Shown here in pieces: positions 63,587-64,000 of a stretch of 64,000 nucleotides of DNA (position 1 is its first letter; every line of letters starts with the position of its first letter). Where the stretch lies: the NCBI RefSeq assembly GCF_009806575.1, contig NZ_CP047095.1, positions 1,282,001-1,346,000 of the forward strand. Direction: 5' to 3'. The position numbers and the translations under genes are program-made. The stretch is from Rossellomorea marisflavi. GTDB lineage: Bacteria; Bacillota; Bacilli; Bacillales; Bacillaceae_B. The notes beneath the pieces were generated by a model that did no database searches, was not told the DNA's origin, and was given only the letters and a program-made list of their open reading frames with translations.

Positions 63587-63600
63587 AGAAAACGCTTACA
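63587..63600 (-). promoter_or_regulatory. Candidate cre (CcpA site) upstream of yngK
   Basis: Minus strand TGTAAGCGTTTTCT matches the cre consensus except the last base. Its place just upstream of the coding region suggests glucose repression of yngK. Confidence 0.5.
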
Positions 63601-64000
63601 AATAACTGAGTGAAATAACACTTCACTTATATCTGATAATTCTGTGAAATATTATTTCTACCTACATTATAGAGGCGGGTAGTTCCGTGGTATATAGTTC
63701 CATTAGAGTGAATGGCTTCTAGTGAATACTAGTTGTTTTGCACTATGGTTTTATCTTGTTGAAGAAGGGGTAATAGATTTGGATATCCGGTTATCCAGGA
63801 ATGACCATCTCCTTCCCTGAAATCCGATCTGTCACCGTTTTCCCCAAAACATCCTTGTGGATGGACCTGAAATCACTTTGTAAAACTGTCTGACAAAAAA
63901 ATTTTTTTAAAGATTTTTTTGTATGAAAATTCATCTGTGGACCTGCATTTTCCGGATGAAAATGAAAACGATTACTTTGTTGTCAAATCAAGGTTTTAAA
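63601..64000. other. 400-bp right-end region, no gene seen
   Basis: AT-rich. It holds the yngK promoter area at the left (a GTGAA-N7-TTCAC repeat at about 63610-63626) and, at the right, a T/A-rich tract and TGAAAACGATTACT (63963-63976), a cre-like site with one mismatch that probably belongs to a gene beyond the edge. No ORF with a ribosome site was found. Confidence 0.5.

Overview
The window looks like a chromosomal segment of a spore-forming Bacillaceae (Firmicutes). Ribosome binding sites are strong (AGGAGG type), Rho-independent terminators are numerous, S-box, T-box and B12 riboswitches are present, and many genes match the B. subtilis repertoire (natKRAB, ald/adeR, yngK, hflX, DUF606 and DUF3951 proteins, a KinB-like kinase). 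The moderate GC and the scattered GTGCCAGGCAC and GAGGCTGGGACAA repeats suggest a Bacillus/Rossellomorea-like genome; the genus is a guess. No rRNA, tRNA, CRISPR array, prophage or transposase was seen.

Layout: 1-4.5 kb: end of a YhgE/Pip-type membrane protein, a 25-bp tandem array, then a CYP102A fatty-acid monooxygenase with its TetR repressor and a perfect palindromic operator. 4.5-8.3 kb: NatK-NatR two-component system divergent from the NatAB ABC exporter. 8.3-13.3 kb: a small sporulation-type ORF, a stress-type SDR, a PadR/HAAS pair, and hflX behind a leader that looks like a drug-responsive attenuator. 13.3-17.5 kb: alanine module (AGCS symporter, frameshifted AdeR, alanine dehydrogenase). 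17.6-21 kb: AT-rich NmrA-like gene, DUF1648 protein with a GntR repressor, TVP38 protein. 21.1-26.2 kb: a 1042-residue protein of ten Cys-rich Ig-like repeats, and an ECF sigma factor fused in frame to its DUF4179 anti-sigma factor. 26.2-37.8 kb: DUF606 pair with ArsR and HxlR regulators, VOC enzymes, a two-component system with frameshifted response regulator facing an ABC-2 transporter, BrnQ behind an isoleucine T-box, GabD, a quinone reductase-like enzyme. 37.9-48.4 kb: DUF3951/DUF4003 operon, AraC-GyrI regulator, membrane protein + ECF sigma + ClpP paralogue, C45 acyltransferase, XRE-PAS regulator + KinB-like kinase, nitroreductase, methyltransferase. 48.4-59 kb: a large divergent locus for amino-sugar and cell-wall sugar use. 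59-64 kb: metE under tandem SAM and adenosylcobalamin riboswitches, and the secreted glycosidase YngK.

The 48-59 kb locus is the most coherent system. A Lac/Cel-type PTS (IIA, IIB, IIC), a DUF871/MupG-like 6-phosphomuramidase, a BadF-type amino-sugar kinase, AnmK, a GH4 phospho-glycosidase and an RpiR repressor surround one 25-bp inverted repeat and a cre-like site. A glycolate-oxidase-type GlcD/GlcF pair sits 33 bp behind anmK on the same strand and could oxidise the D-lactate released during MurNAc catabolism. MurQ is not in the window. YngK, of the GHL10 family that includes the peptidoglycan hydrolase DigH, lies 3 kb further on.

Two genes (adeR and the response regulator at 30.3-31.1 kb) are each broken by what looks like one missing C in a C4 run. 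The sigma/anti-sigma fusion could also be created by one extra A. These should be checked against raw reads before any biological reading.
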